Shown in pieces: positions 17,969 through 26,672 of a DNA stretch of 40,505 nt. This stretch comes from an uncultured Porphyromonadaceae bacterium (GTDB taxonomy: Bacteria > Bacteroidota > Bacteroidia > Bacteroidales > Muribaculaceae). The notes below the pieces were generated by a model. That model had not been told where the DNA came from and ran no database searches. It saw only the letters and a list, made by a program, of their open reading frames with translations. Positions within the stretch are counted from its first letter, which is position 1, and every line of letters starts with the position of its first letter. The position numbers and the translations under genes are program-made. Location of the stretch: NCBI GenBank assembly GCA_948467675.1, contig CAOKFI010000025.1, forward strand, positions 1 to 40,505, read 5' to 3'.

Positions 17969-19381
17969 ATGAAACTTACACCTATCTCACTCGTAATGAT
18001 GGCCGCCATGATGGCCACATCTTGTGCCAACGAAGAACTGGTGGATGCAAACCCCGACGTACAGGGCAATGCCATACAGTTCCGTCCTCTGGTAGGTCAT
18101 TCGCGCGCTACCGAGACAACAGTCAACAACCTCGGCGATTTCGCAGTGGTAGCCAAAGGCATACACCCGCATGGCGGCGTCTACTCCAACTACCTGATCG
18201 GCAGCGCCAACGGCGGAGATAAAGCCATCTGGAAGGAAGGCTCTATATGGAACCTTGAAAGTAATGTATATTGGCCTACATCCACACCATCGGCTCTCTT
18301 CTGGGCTTACACGACCTCTCAGAGAGCTGGAGGCAAAAGGACCCCCATTTTGCCGGAAGGAGTATCATTCGGCTTCGATGAAAATGGCACTACACCTACC
18401 ATATCTAAATTTAAACCGTCAAAAGCCGACATCAGCCAGGCTTCTGATAACGGCTACTGGAACGACGGCACAAACCAATCCGATCTGTTGGTCGCATTCA
18501 CACAGCAAGACAGATCGACAGACGCCTCAAACGTAAGTCTTAATTTCGAACACGCTCTTTCCCAGATAGACATTCAGGCTGCATCAAACGGCAAGCTGTC
18601 AAGCGACAACCGTATAGTAAGAATAAAAGGGGCATGGATTGTCAACGCCAATAACAAAGCCAACCTGTCGGCCGGATTCACATTCGATGAAGATACCCAA
18701 AAAGCAGATGCCAAGACTGAATGGGGCGCTCTCAGCCTCGACGGGTTCTCTGCATACGGATCGTTCTACACTACTCCTATAATTTTGGATAATGCGACCG
18801 AAACGAGAAAGCTCCTCAGAACATCGCTGATGATCATACCTCAGACACTTACCGCGTGGAATAAACAAGCCGGAGAGGCCGACAATAACGGAGCCTATAT
18901 ACTTCTGCTCTGCCGAGTAGAGCTCAAACATAAGGGCGATCAACACTCCGGCGAAGACAGTGCCAACGAAGACGTATACATCGATACGCAAAACCATATG
19001 CATTACCACCAGCAATTCCCGGTCAATGCCACCGACAAATTCGACGCCGCCGAATACGGTTTCGTTTGCGTACCTGTCAACTCGACATGGGAAATGGGCA
19101 AAAAATATCAATACACACTTGATATCTGCGGTGCCACCACTGGCGCGGGCATATATCCTCCCGACCTGGCCGATACCAATTTCAGCACTCTTATACCTGA
19201 CGGGAACAAGTTTGACTTCTTCGGGAAGGAATACACACTCAAGATCGTGGGTCGCGACGAGGAGAAAACTGGCAAAAACGTAGGTGATGCAGTTCTCAGC
19301 GAACCCATACAGTTCTCAGTAGACGTTAAACCATGGGATGCGAACAGCGGCTGGACCTCCGGCGATATCAACCTGCAATAA
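17969..19381 (+). CDS. Fimbrillin family lipoprotein (Mfa-like), probable shaft subunit
   Basis: A 470-residue fimbrillin-like protein. The type II signal peptide has lipobox ATSC with Cys19. The mature start contains IQFRPLVGHSRATE, with Arg46-Ala47 at the position where Porphyromonas FimA is cut by gingipain during assembly (from memory). The first beta-sandwich carries LNFEHALSQIDIQA, the usual fimbrillin family motif, and the second spans roughly 270-470. It lies 32 bp after the DUF5119 gene. Fimbrillins are exported as lipoproteins, cleaved, and polymerised by donor-strand exchange. Shaft rather than accessory status is inferred from order and size. Confidence 0.82.
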   Translation: MKLTPISLVMMAAMMATSCANEELVDANPDVQGNAIQFRPLVGHSRATETTVNNLGDFAVVAKGIHPHGGVYSNYLIGSANGGDKAIWKEGSIWNLESNVYWPTSTPSALFWAYTTSQRAGGKRTPILPEGVSFGFDENGTTPTISKFKPSKADISQASDNGYWNDGTNQSDLLVAFTQQDRSTDASNVSLNFEHALSQIDIQAASNGKLSSDNRIVRIKGAWIVNANNKANLSAGFTFDEDTQKADAKTEWGALSLDGFSAYGSFYTTPIILDNATETRKLLRTSLMIIPQTLTAWNKQAGEADNNGAYILLLCRVELKHKGDQHSGEDSANEDVYIDTQNHMHYHQQFPVNATDKFDAAEYGFVCVPVNSTWEMGKKYQYTLDICGATTGAGIYPPDLADTNFSTLIPDGNKFDFFGKEYTLKIVGRDEEKTGKNVGDAVLSEPIQFSVDVKPWDANSGWTSGDINLQ

Positions 19382-19411
19382 ACTGTCAGAATTCCTCTAC
19401 ATACTACAATT

Positions 19412-19437
19412 CAGGGGAGTGCCACGGCACTCCCCTG
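19412..19437 (+). terminator. Intergenic hairpin after the fimbrillin gene
   Basis: CAGGGGAGTGC (19412-19422) pairs perfectly with GCACTCCCCTG (19427-19437) around CACG. There is no T-run after it, so it may be a partial terminator or a mRNA-stabilising end rather than a full intrinsic terminator. It lies between the fimbrillin gene and the large gene at 19548, 110 bp before that start. Confidence 0.55.
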
Positions 19438-19547
19438 ATCTCCTACCGCTGGCTCAGCCGACATCTATCTGTAAGACAGACCGTGAACCAACGGCAATAA
19501 CGTTCAGGGAAACGATATCCCTCCACACAACTCAAAGCTATCCGCAA

Positions 19548-22500
19548 ATGAACCGCATATATAAAGGAATCATCATGCTGTCGGCTGTCGCCATCTCGGC
19601 CGCCGACACAGGCTGCTCCGACGATTTCGAAAACGACATACGCATGTCGGGCAACGTGATTTTAAAAATCGACGCACCCGCACAATGGACCAGTGGCAAC
19701 ACCGTCACCGACGGCACCGCAGGCTCATCTCGCTGTATATCGGTAGAATCGACCGAATCCGACGGCGACACTCCCTTATATCTGCATACATTCGAATCAG
19801 ACAACACCGCCTCTGCGCACGTCCTGTCAAGAGGCGCGCTATCCAAATCGGTAGACTCATTCTCTCTCAGCGCAATCTGCTACCCGGGAGAATACCCGTC
19901 AAATGAAGCCGCCATCACATGGACGCCCGACTTCGCCTACGACCTCACATATACCGTCAACGGCTCTACAGCAGCCGGAACCACTCTGCAATGGCCTGCA
20001 GGCGGAAAAGTCCGCTTCTTCGCCTTTGCCCCTATAGCCGACAATTCACAGTCCGACGCAACCGGCCACTTCACTCTCTCGCCGAAGAATCAGCCCGGTT
20101 CGCCGAATATAAAATATACCGTACCCGCCGATGTCACTAAACAGACCGACATAATGGCAGCATGTACCGACGCCACATCGGCCGACGTGACACTAAACTT
20201 CCGTCACGCCCTCACCGCTGTAAAGATCGTGGCCGCCGCCGATATGCTACCCGGCAAAATCACGGATGTGGAAATAAGCGGAGTCTATGGCTCCGGAACA
20301 TTCACCCCGACACCCGACGGCGGATTCTGGAAACATGACGACGCCACGGCCGCCTATAAGGTGACACGCGACATCAAACTGTCGCCGGCAGAAAACAACT
20401 CAGGCTACAAGCCAGCAGGCGACACCGGCGACAAGAAAGGCGAGATTATAGGCGACATACCCGACAAATCGGAAATCACAGGAGAAACCGGCGACCTCAC
20501 CATGCTGCTCATTCCTCAGACACTCCCCGAGAACGCCCGCCTGACCATAAAGTTTACCGACGACCTGACCGGTACCCAACGCACTCTCTCGGCATCCATC
20601 GCAGGCAAGACATGGCCGGCAGGCAAGATCATCACATACTCCTTATCGCCGTCGAGCATCCACATCACCCCAACAGTGCTGTTCAGCAAGGATCCCGCGA
20701 CCGACACACTGCCATACTCGGGCGTATGGCACGACTCCGAGATAAAAGCCTATGTAGCCGTGACTCAAAACGGAGTCGAGGGCGCCCAGTATATAGAGTT
20801 GCCCCGCCCCGATATCGAATACTCGCTCGACGGAGGCGCATCATGGTCACAGACTCCGGCCATATACGATGCCGATCCCGCGGCCGACCAGGCGGCCTCT
20901 GCCGCCGACGCCGCACAGCGCATGGTGGAATGGCACGAATCGCCCGACGGATTTACCGTATACAAGGGCTCATTCGTGCTGAATCCGCAGTCCGACTTCA
21001 CAACTCTCAGCGGCAAACTGACAAAACGGGACAAATGCAAGGGTACCCGCGAGACCCCTCACAATCTGCTTGTCGACACCAATGGCGAGACCGCCAACTG
21101 CTACCTCGTGGATCAACCCGGCTACTACTGCTTCCCCATAGTCTACGGCAACGCCTACAACAATCCGGCAGCCTACACCGTAGAGCAGATCACCGAAAAT
21201 CCGGGCATGAGGTATTTTGTCGACTACAAAGGCCGGAAGATAGCATCGGCTGCTCCGGCGGAAGCAGACATAAAGGATGCTGTGCTCGCATGGCAGGACG
21301 CTCCCGATCTGATCGACGAGGTAAAGATACTCGACTCCAACCAGCCCATAGCCGGACTGAAATGGATACGCTTCCGCCTGCGCAAACACTCCATCACCCA
21401 GGGCAACGCGCTCCTCGTGGCCAGAGATGCCGCAGGCGAGATCGTATGGAGCTGGCATATATGGGTCACCCAGCATCGCGACGCATGGATGGAGCAGGGA
21501 ACATCGGCGTGCCACGTATTGAAATCGCGAATCGGAGAAGGCACATCCTATACCGAGACCGGCAACACATACTACCTGACCAGCTGCAATCTCGGCTACT
21601 GCGACCCGCACAACGGCAACGACTCCCGCAAGGTAAAAATACGCTTCAGACTCGACTGCAGCAAAATCACCGGCAGCAGCGTGCCGGTAGTGTGCAACGC
21701 GTTCTATACATACAAGGATGGCAAACAGGGCGACAAAAAAATCGACTGCGCCACAACGCCATTCACACAGGCCGAGTTCAAGGGATCATTCGCAGGCGAC
21801 AATACCTATTATCAGTGGGGACGCAAAGACCCGATGCTCGGCGGCATATACAACGACCGAACCGCAATATACGATATAGGCAGTTCCAACTTCGCTGAGA
21901 TGAACATGGAAAACAAGCCGACATTCAACGCCTACAACAAGGACGGAGTGTCGTACGACTTCTCTCGCAACAAGCCCGGCACAAGCGCAATCGAGCGGGG
22001 TGAAGAGACAGGTGTGACCATAGACTATACCATAAGGTTCCCCTACCGCTTCGTGATGAGCAAATATGACAGTAATGACGAAGGCTTAAAGACATTGGAA
22101 TACCGAAAGCACTGGCATGTCCTATATGATAAAGAAAAAGAAGGAGAGCTTCCTTCATATATCAAAGAAAAAGGAAGCATCATGTTCCAGACATGGAATC
22201 CGTCGTCAACTAAAAAAGGTATAAGTTCAAAAAATTCAGCCGATAATGAACAGCATGTAACCAAATCGGTCTACGACCCGTGTCCGGCAGGATACCATGT
22301 GCCTCCGGCCAACGTATTCTCAGCCCTCGCGATGGGTGGTGAAGCAACACACAATAAAAGATATGACCTGGATGACTATAAGACGCGTGTAGATTACAGC
22401 AACCATGTCTGGACCGTTACATATCCGGACGGAACAATCCAGTTTCCTGCCACAGGCATGCGCAACATGAGTCTGAGATACAAATCCTTCGGTAAAATAA

Positions 22501-22799
22501 CCCGATATACAGCCTCACGTGCCGACGAATTTTCAGATCCATACTCTCTGAAGGATCAGACATATCCGGCATTCCGCATGATCACATATATCACGACCTC
22601 GACCATTTCCGGAACTCAGACCGAGATATATTTTATCGACAACCGTAATGAATTCTTCTATGACGGCAAATTACAAACAACCGGTAAGCTATACACCAAC
22701 ATCGGCGATATCGACAGGAATACAAAAGTGCCTGCTACAGCATCATGCACAGGCTCCAACAACGGCTACGGACTGAGTGTGCGTCCGGTTCACGACTGA
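19548..22799 (+). CDS. Large fimbrillin-family lipoprotein with FISUMP-like C-terminal domain
   Basis: A 1083-residue surface lipoprotein with a hydrophobic leader and Cys23 in DTGC, a weak lipobox. The first 370 or so residues are fimbrillin-like, with LNFRHALTAVKIVAA near 214 and MLLIPQTLPENARLTIKF. The centre includes TNGETANCYLV and WSWHIWVTQHRDAWM (about 633). The C-terminal part has YDPCPAGYHVPPANVF (Cys912) and IQFPATGMRNMSLRY, typical of the FISUMP/major-paralogous-domain fold seen at the end of large Bacteroidales fimbrillins. The frame runs back to 19338, but that overlaps the upstream gene and hairpin; the ATG at 19548 begins the signal sequence. A tip-adhesin role is inferred from size and operon position. 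Confidence 0.8.
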   Translation: MNRIYKGIIMLSAVAISAADTGCSDDFENDIRMSGNVILKIDAPAQWTSGNTVTDGTAGSSRCISVESTESDGDTPLYLHTFESDNTASAHVLSRGALSKSVDSFSLSAICYPGEYPSNEAAITWTPDFAYDLTYTVNGSTAAGTTLQWPAGGKVRFFAFAPIADNSQSDATGHFTLSPKNQPGSPNIKYTVPADVTKQTDIMAACTDATSADVTLNFRHALTAVKIVAAADMLPGKITDVEISGVYGSGTFTPTPDGGFWKHDDATAAYKVTRDIKLSPAENNSGYKPAGDTGDKKGEIIGDIPDKSEITGETGDLTMLLIPQTLPENARLTIKFTDDLTGTQRTLSASIAGKTWPAGKIITYSLSPSSIHITPTVLFSKDPATDTLPYSGVWHDSEIKAYVAVTQNGVEGAQYIELPRPDIEYSLDGGASWSQTPAIYDADPAADQAASAADAAQRMVEWHESPDGFTVYKGSFVLNPQSDFTTLSGKLTKRDKCKGTRETPHNLLVDTNGETANCYLVDQPGYYCFPIVYGNAYNNPAAYTVEQITENPGMRYFVDYKGRKIASAAPAEADIKDAVLAWQDAPDLIDEVKILDSNQPIAGLKWIRFRLRKHSITQGNALLVARDAAGEIVWSWHIWVTQHRDAWMEQGTSACHVLKSRIGEGTSYTETGNTYYLTSCNLGYCDPHNGNDSRKVKIRFRLDCSKITGSSVPVVCNAFYTYKDGKQGDKKIDCATTPFTQAEFKGSFAGDNTYYQWGRKDPMLGGIYNDRTAIYDIGSSNFAEMNMENKPTFNAYNKDGVSYDFSRNKPGTSAIERGEETGVTIDYTIRFPYRFVMSKYDSNDEGLKTLEYRKHWHVLYDKEKEGELPSYIKEKGSIMFQTWNPSSTKKGISSKNSADNEQHVTKSVYDPCPAGYHVPPANVFSALAMGGEATHNKRYDLDDYKTRVDYSNHVWTVTYPDGTIQFPATGMRNMSLRYKSFGKITRYTASRADEFSDPYSLKDQTYPAFRMITYITTSTISGTQTEIYFIDNRNEFFYDGKLQTTGKLYTNIGDIDRNTKVPATASCTGSNNGYGLSVRPVHD

Positions 22800-22833
22800 C
22801 GCTCCTCAGGGGCATCGGATAAGCCGCGGACTT

Positions 22834-24000
22834 TCACAGCAGCTCCAGGAGCAGACTGCCTATACGCTCTGAAGCACGACCGTCGCCATAAGGGTTAGCG
22901 CGTCCGCTCCTCTCTATATAATAGGTCTCATCGTCGAGCAGACGCGACACACTGCCGACAATCTTCGCACGATCCGTGCCGACGAGCTCTACAGTTCCGG
23001 CGGCAAGCGCTTCGGGACGTTCGGTAGTGTCTCTCATCACGAGTACCGGCTTGCCTAACGACGGTGCCTCCTCCTGTATTCCACCGCTGTCGGTCAGAAT
23101 CACATGGCTCGACATCATCAGGTATACGAACGGCAGATAATCGACCGGTTCGATAAAGAACATATTGTCTGCCCGCCGGTTTCCGAATGTCTCGGCTATA
23201 GGCTTCCTGACATTAGGATTGAGGTGCATGGGATATACAAAATCCACATCTGCCCCGTAGCGGGCCGACAGATCAGCCAAAGCCATGCAGATATTGCGGA
23301 AGCCATCGCCGAAGTTCTCCCGCCGGTGTCCGGTAACAAGCACAAGCCGGCGCCGGCCATCCAGACGCCCCATATCGTAACCGAGCCTTTTGATCGTCTC
23401 TGTCACCTCCGCCCTCAGTTCAGGCGAGTCTTCAAGATCTTTCCTTACCTGGACAAGCGCGTCGATCACAGTGTTGCCGGTGACAAAAACCGACTTTTCA
23501 TCGATATTCTCCGCGATAAGATTCGATTTGGCCACCGCTGTCGGAGAGAAATGGATATTGGCGATCTGGCCTGTGATACGACGGTTCATTTCCTCAGGCC
23601 ACGGTGAATATATATCGCCTGTGCGCAGACCGGCCTCGACATGGCCTACCTTGATTCTGGCATAGAACGCGGCAAGAGCCGCAGCCGTAGATGTCGATGT
23701 GTCGCCATGGACAAGAACAATGTCCGGCTTCTCTACGGCAAGGACATCGCGCATGCCCGTCAGGACTCTCGATGTCACATCATAGAGATCCTGTCCCTGA
23801 CGCATGATATCCAGATCGTGGTCCGGCTTTATACCGAATACTTCAAGCACACTGTCAAGCATCTGGCGGTGCTGTCCGGTCACTGTGACAACTACATCCA
23901 GGCGATCGGCATCCTTCTTCAGCTGTCGTATGACAGGTGCCATCTTTATGGCCTCGGGACGTGTGCCGAAGACCAGCATAATCTTTTTCTTATCCATCAT
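22834..24000 (-). CDS. wecB: UDP-N-acetylglucosamine 2-epimerase (non-hydrolysing)
   Basis: WecB interconverts UDP-GlcNAc and UDP-ManNAc. The 388-residue protein has the GT-B-like fold markers FGTRPEAIKMAP at the N terminus, HVEAGLRTG, VTGHRRENFG and LTDSGGIQEEAPSLGKPVLV followed by RDTTERPEA. The protein starts Met-Met, so either methionine could be used. It is the third gene of a minus-strand operon, 3 bp after the WecG/TagA-family gene, and converges on the fimbrial island. Confidence 0.95.
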   Translation of the reverse strand: MMDKKKIMLVFGTRPEAIKMAPVIRQLKKDADRLDVVVTVTGQHRQMLDSVLEVFGIKPDHDLDIMRQGQDLYDVTSRVLTGMRDVLAVEKPDIVLVHGDTSTSTAAALAAFYARIKVGHVEAGLRTGDIYSPWPEEMNRRITGQIANIHFSPTAVAKSNLIAENIDEKSVFVTGNTVIDALVQVRKDLEDSPELRAEVTETIKRLGYDMGRLDGRRRLVLVTGHRRENFGDGFRNICMALADLSARYGADVDFVYPMHLNPNVRKPIAETFGNRRADNMFFIEPVDYLPFVYLMMSSHVILTDSGGIQEEAPSLGKPVLVMRDTTERPEALAAGTVELVGTDRAKIVGSVSRLLDDETYYIERSGRANPYGDGRASERIGSLLLELL

Positions 24001-24003
24001 AAG

Positions 24004-24702
24004 TCAGAATTTCTTGAACAACAGCCACCAGGCGAATCGGATTCTCACCCAGTCACGTTTGATACGTGAAGGCTGGCACAGAAGACGATACATGAATTCG
24101 GCATTATGCTCGATCCACCACTTCGGAGCGCGCTTGGCCCGACCGGTATAGACATCGAAACTGCCGCCCAATCCCTGATATACCGCCTTGTGACGCTTTA
24201 ACATGTCGGCCATAAGGAACTCCTGCTTCGGCGATCCCATTGCCACGAACACAAAATCGGGACGCTTTTCGGCTATATCGTCGATCAAAGCCATGCGTTC
24301 GTCATCGGTCTTGAAGTATCCGTCGCGCGCGCCTACGATACGTATGCCCGGAAAATCCTCTCCGAGCCTCTTTACGGTCGCGGCAAAGACATCCGGCCTG
24401 CCGCCGACGATATAAAATGTAGAGTCCGTATATTTCCGCCTGATTATTTCCAGCCACAACTCACAGCCTGCGATCTTGCGCGCATTCATGGCTCCGGCCT
24501 GACGGGCGGCGATCACCACTCCCGAGCCGTCGCAATAGCCTATATTGTCGTTTATCAATGACTTCAGCTCCGGTGTGGCCTTTGCCATCTTCTCGGCATT
24601 GACTGCTACCAGTATACCTTTCCGGGCTACAGCAAAATCTATCAGCTCCTCCGGCTCCGACGCCGGATATATTCTTATGCCTCTGAGATCAACAGAATCC
24701 AT
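24004..24702 (-). CDS. WecG/TagA/CpsF family glycosyltransferase
   Basis: A 232-residue GT26-family enzyme. Members transfer ManNAc or ManNAcA to a lipid-linked GlcNAc. Family motifs are VAVNAEKMAKA, YCDGSGVVIAARQAG (the Asp is the proposed catalytic base), FYIVGGRPDVF, VAMGSPKQEFLM and GLGGSFDVYTGRAKRAPKWW. With wecB and wecC around it, the most likely donor is UDP-ManNAcA, making it WecG-like. The C terminus is basic with a hydrophobic end (WWLLFKKF), suggesting membrane association. It lies 5 bp after wecC. Confidence 0.9.
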   Translation of the reverse strand: MDSVDLRGIRIYPASEPEELIDFAVARKGILVAVNAEKMAKATPELKSLINDNIGYCDGSGVVIAARQAGAMNARKIAGCELWLEIIRRKYTDSTFYIVGGRPDVFAATVKRLGEDFPGIRIVGARDGYFKTDDERMALIDDIAEKRPDFVFVAMGSPKQEFLMADMLKRHKAVYQGLGGSFDVYTGRAKRAPKWWIEHNAEFMYRLLCQPSRIKRDWVRIRFAWWLLFKKF

Positions 24703-24707
24703 CTGCC

Positions 24708-25922
24708 CTATTTTTGTCCTTCGAATACGCCGCAGAAATCAAGCACATCGCAATGTCTGCATTCCTTGTCGAGATCTCTGAAACAACTGTGAGCCGTCAG
24801 CATCACGGCGATATCGGCCTTGTCGAATGCCTCGCGGAAATCGGTAAGCACGTAGCGCGGATGATCCTTGATATTAGGCTCCACAAGCAGTATCTCCGCT
24901 CCTGTGCCGGCGCCGACAATCGCATCGGCTATGCGCAGTGCCGGACTCTCGCGGAGGTCGTCGATGTCGGGCTTGAATGCCAGCCCCATAAGGGCTACGA
25001 CCGGTTTACGACTATTGGCGAGCTCGAAACGCAGAATAGCATTCACCACCTTTTCGACACACCACTCGCTCTTGTAATTGTTGACAGCTCTGGCTCCGGC
25101 TATGATTTTAGACTCCTCGGGATAAGCCGAGACTATGAAATAAGGATCGACTGCTATACAGTGCCCTCCCACCCCGGCGCCGGGACGCAGAATATTGACT
25201 CTGGGATGCCGGTTGGCAAGTCTGATCAGCTCCCACACATTGATGCCGGCTTTGTCGCAGATAAGCGACAGTTCGTTGGCGAATGCTATCTGCACGTCGC
25301 GCGACGAATTTTCTGTCAGCTTGCACATCTCGGCTGTACGGGAGTTGGTGGAAAACAGCTCGCCTGTCACAAAGCGGCTGTAGAAATCTTTGGCTTTCGC
25401 TACCGATTCGCTGTCGATACCGCCTATTACACGGTCGTTATGTACCAGTTCATATATGATATTTCCGGGCAACACGCGCTCAGGACAGTAGGCAATCGAG
25501 ATCTGTCCGCGTAGTTCGGGACGCTCCGCATAGATGATATCGGCCATCATTTCGGTAGTGCCTACCGGCGAGGTGGACTCGATGACAAACAGGTCGCCTT
25601 GCTTCAACACCGGAATGACCGAACGTGTGGCGCTCTCCACATATGAAAGATCCGGTTCATGTCCTTCGCCGAATGGTGTCGGCACAACGATAAAAAAAGC
25701 GTCGGCGGTTTCGGGACGTGACGATGCACGGAGACGTCCGGAATCGACAACCTTTTTCAACAGGATGTCGAGCCCCGGCTCGATTATATGGAGTTCTGCT
25801 TTATTTACTTTTTCTACGACCTTGGCGTTGACATCGACACCAACCACTTCGACACCGCTGTCAGCTGCAATAATCGCTGTCGGCAAGCCGATATAGCCAA
25901 GCCCTATGAAACATGCTTTCAT
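24708..25922 (-). CDS. wecC: UDP-N-acetyl-D-mannosamine dehydrogenase
   Basis: WecC oxidises UDP-ManNAc to UDP-ManNAcA with two NAD+. The 404-residue protein has an N-terminal Rossmann motif GLGYIGLPTAIIAADSG, the central helix motif FANELSLICDKAGINVWELI, the catalytic Cys in GAGVGGHCIAVDPYF, and the C-terminal UDP-binding domain with GLAFKPDIDDLRESPAL. UDP-glucose or UDP-GalNAc dehydrogenases share this layout; the adjacent wecB decides the assignment. It is first in the operon, behind a good promoter. Confidence 0.92.
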   Translation of the reverse strand: MKACFIGLGYIGLPTAIIAADSGVEVVGVDVNAKVVEKVNKAELHIIEPGLDILLKKVVDSGRLRASSRPETADAFFIVVPTPFGEGHEPDLSYVESATRSVIPVLKQGDLFVIESTSPVGTTEMMADIIYAERPELRGQISIAYCPERVLPGNIIYELVHNDRVIGGIDSESVAKAKDFYSRFVTGELFSTNSRTAEMCKLTENSSRDVQIAFANELSLICDKAGINVWELIRLANRHPRVNILRPGAGVGGHCIAVDPYFIVSAYPEESKIIAGARAVNNYKSEWCVEKVVNAILRFELANSRKPVVALMGLAFKPDIDDLRESPALRIADAIVGAGTGAEILLVEPNIKDHPRYVLTDFREAFDKADIAVMLTAHSCFRDLDKECRHCDVLDFCGVFEGQK

Positions 25923-25974
25923 GAGTATAAATTAATAGTCTACCAGCCTTCCGGCCGATTCATGATATATCATA

Positions 25975-26006
25975 CAAAAGTAGGCAAAATATCCAGAATT
26001 TCCAAA
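25975..26006 (-). promoter_or_regulatory. Promoter of the wecC-wecG-wecB operon
   Basis: On the minus strand: TTTG (26003-26006), a 20-bp spacer, TACTTTTG (25975-25982). All specified positions match; the wecC ATG is about 50 bp downstream. Confidence 0.8.
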
Positions 26007-26101
26007 CACCCGGACGGACCGGAATCCGACAGCCGCCGGCCGGGATTCCATTTCGCTTCACGCACTTCCCGATGTTGTCTCTGTGATAGCGCATAATGAC
26101 A

Positions 26102-26132
26102 CAAGGCAACGTCCGCGGGGGACGTTGCCTTG
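26102..26132 (-). terminator. Terminator of the ribosomal protein supercluster
   Basis: A perfect 13-bp helix, CAAGGCAACGTCC (26102-26114) with GGACGTTGCCTTG (26120-26132), around a 5-nt loop. It lies 35 nt after the rplQ stop. The T-run is weak (TGTCATTATG on the minus strand). Confidence 0.8.
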
Positions 26133-26166
26133 CATATCTTGGATTCTAATTATTCTCTGGTGAGAA

Positions 26167-26667
26167 TTATTCTGCAGCCGGTGCTTCTGCTGCGGGTGCT
26201 TCTGCTGCAGGAGCTTCAGCGGCGGGTGCCTCGGCAGCCTTGTCGGCGCTGCGGCGAGAACGGCGGGTACGGCCTGTCTTCTTTGCAGCTTTCTCCTTCA
26301 GCATGTTCTCGTTGTAGTCAACGAGTTCGATGAAGCACATCTGAGCGTTATCACCCAGACGGTTGCCGGTCTTCAGGATACGGGTGTAACCACCGGGACG
26401 GTCAGCGATCTTCTGAGAGATCTCGCGGAACAGCTCAGTGACTGCATATTTGTCCTGCAGGTAGCTGAAAACCAGACGACGGTTTGCCATCGAATCCTCT
26501 TTGGCACGGTTGATCAGCGGTTCGGCATACATGCGCAGAGCCTTGGCTTTGGCAAGCGTGGTGAAGATGCGCTTGTGCTTGATGAGCGAGATGGTCATAT
26601 TGGCCAGCAGCGCGTCGCGGTGAGCTTTCTTGCGGCCGAGGTGGTTGAATTTTTTATTGTGTCGCAT
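26167..26667 (-). CDS. rplQ: 50S ribosomal protein L17 with repeated acidic tail
   Basis: L17 lies near the exit tunnel of the large subunit. The 166-residue protein begins [24 protein letters not shown], the family signature, and the conserved domain ends near residue 125. A basic stretch ([15 protein letters not shown]) and four EAPAA repeats follow, making it about 40 residues longer than the E. coli protein. It is the last gene of the cluster, 5 bp after rpoA. Confidence 0.97.
   Translation of the reverse strand: MRHNKKFNHLGRKKAHRDALLANMTISLIKHKRIFTTLAKAKALRMYAEPLINRAKEDSMANRRLVFSYLQDKYAVTELFREISQKIADRPGGYTRILKTGNRLGDNAQMCFIELVDYNENMLKEKAAKKTGRTRRSRRSADKAAEAPAAEAPAAEAPAAEAPAAE
26170..26232 (-). 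repeat. Four 15-bp units encoding EAPAA at the end of rplQ
   Basis: Four tandem pentapeptide codon blocks plus a final Glu codon. The units differ at synonymous positions, so they are not a very recent expansion. Confidence 0.85.
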
Positions 26668-26672
26668 CGTAT

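Noticed and set aside
20612-21898. 428-codon frame inside the large fimbrillin gene
   Set aside because: Extremely Arg-rich frame-shift shadow of the GC-rich gene; the main frame shows fimbrillin and FISUMP motifs throughout.
26170-26232. CRISPR-like short repeats
   Set aside because: The 15-bp units are contiguous, in frame and encode EAPAA; there are no spacers.
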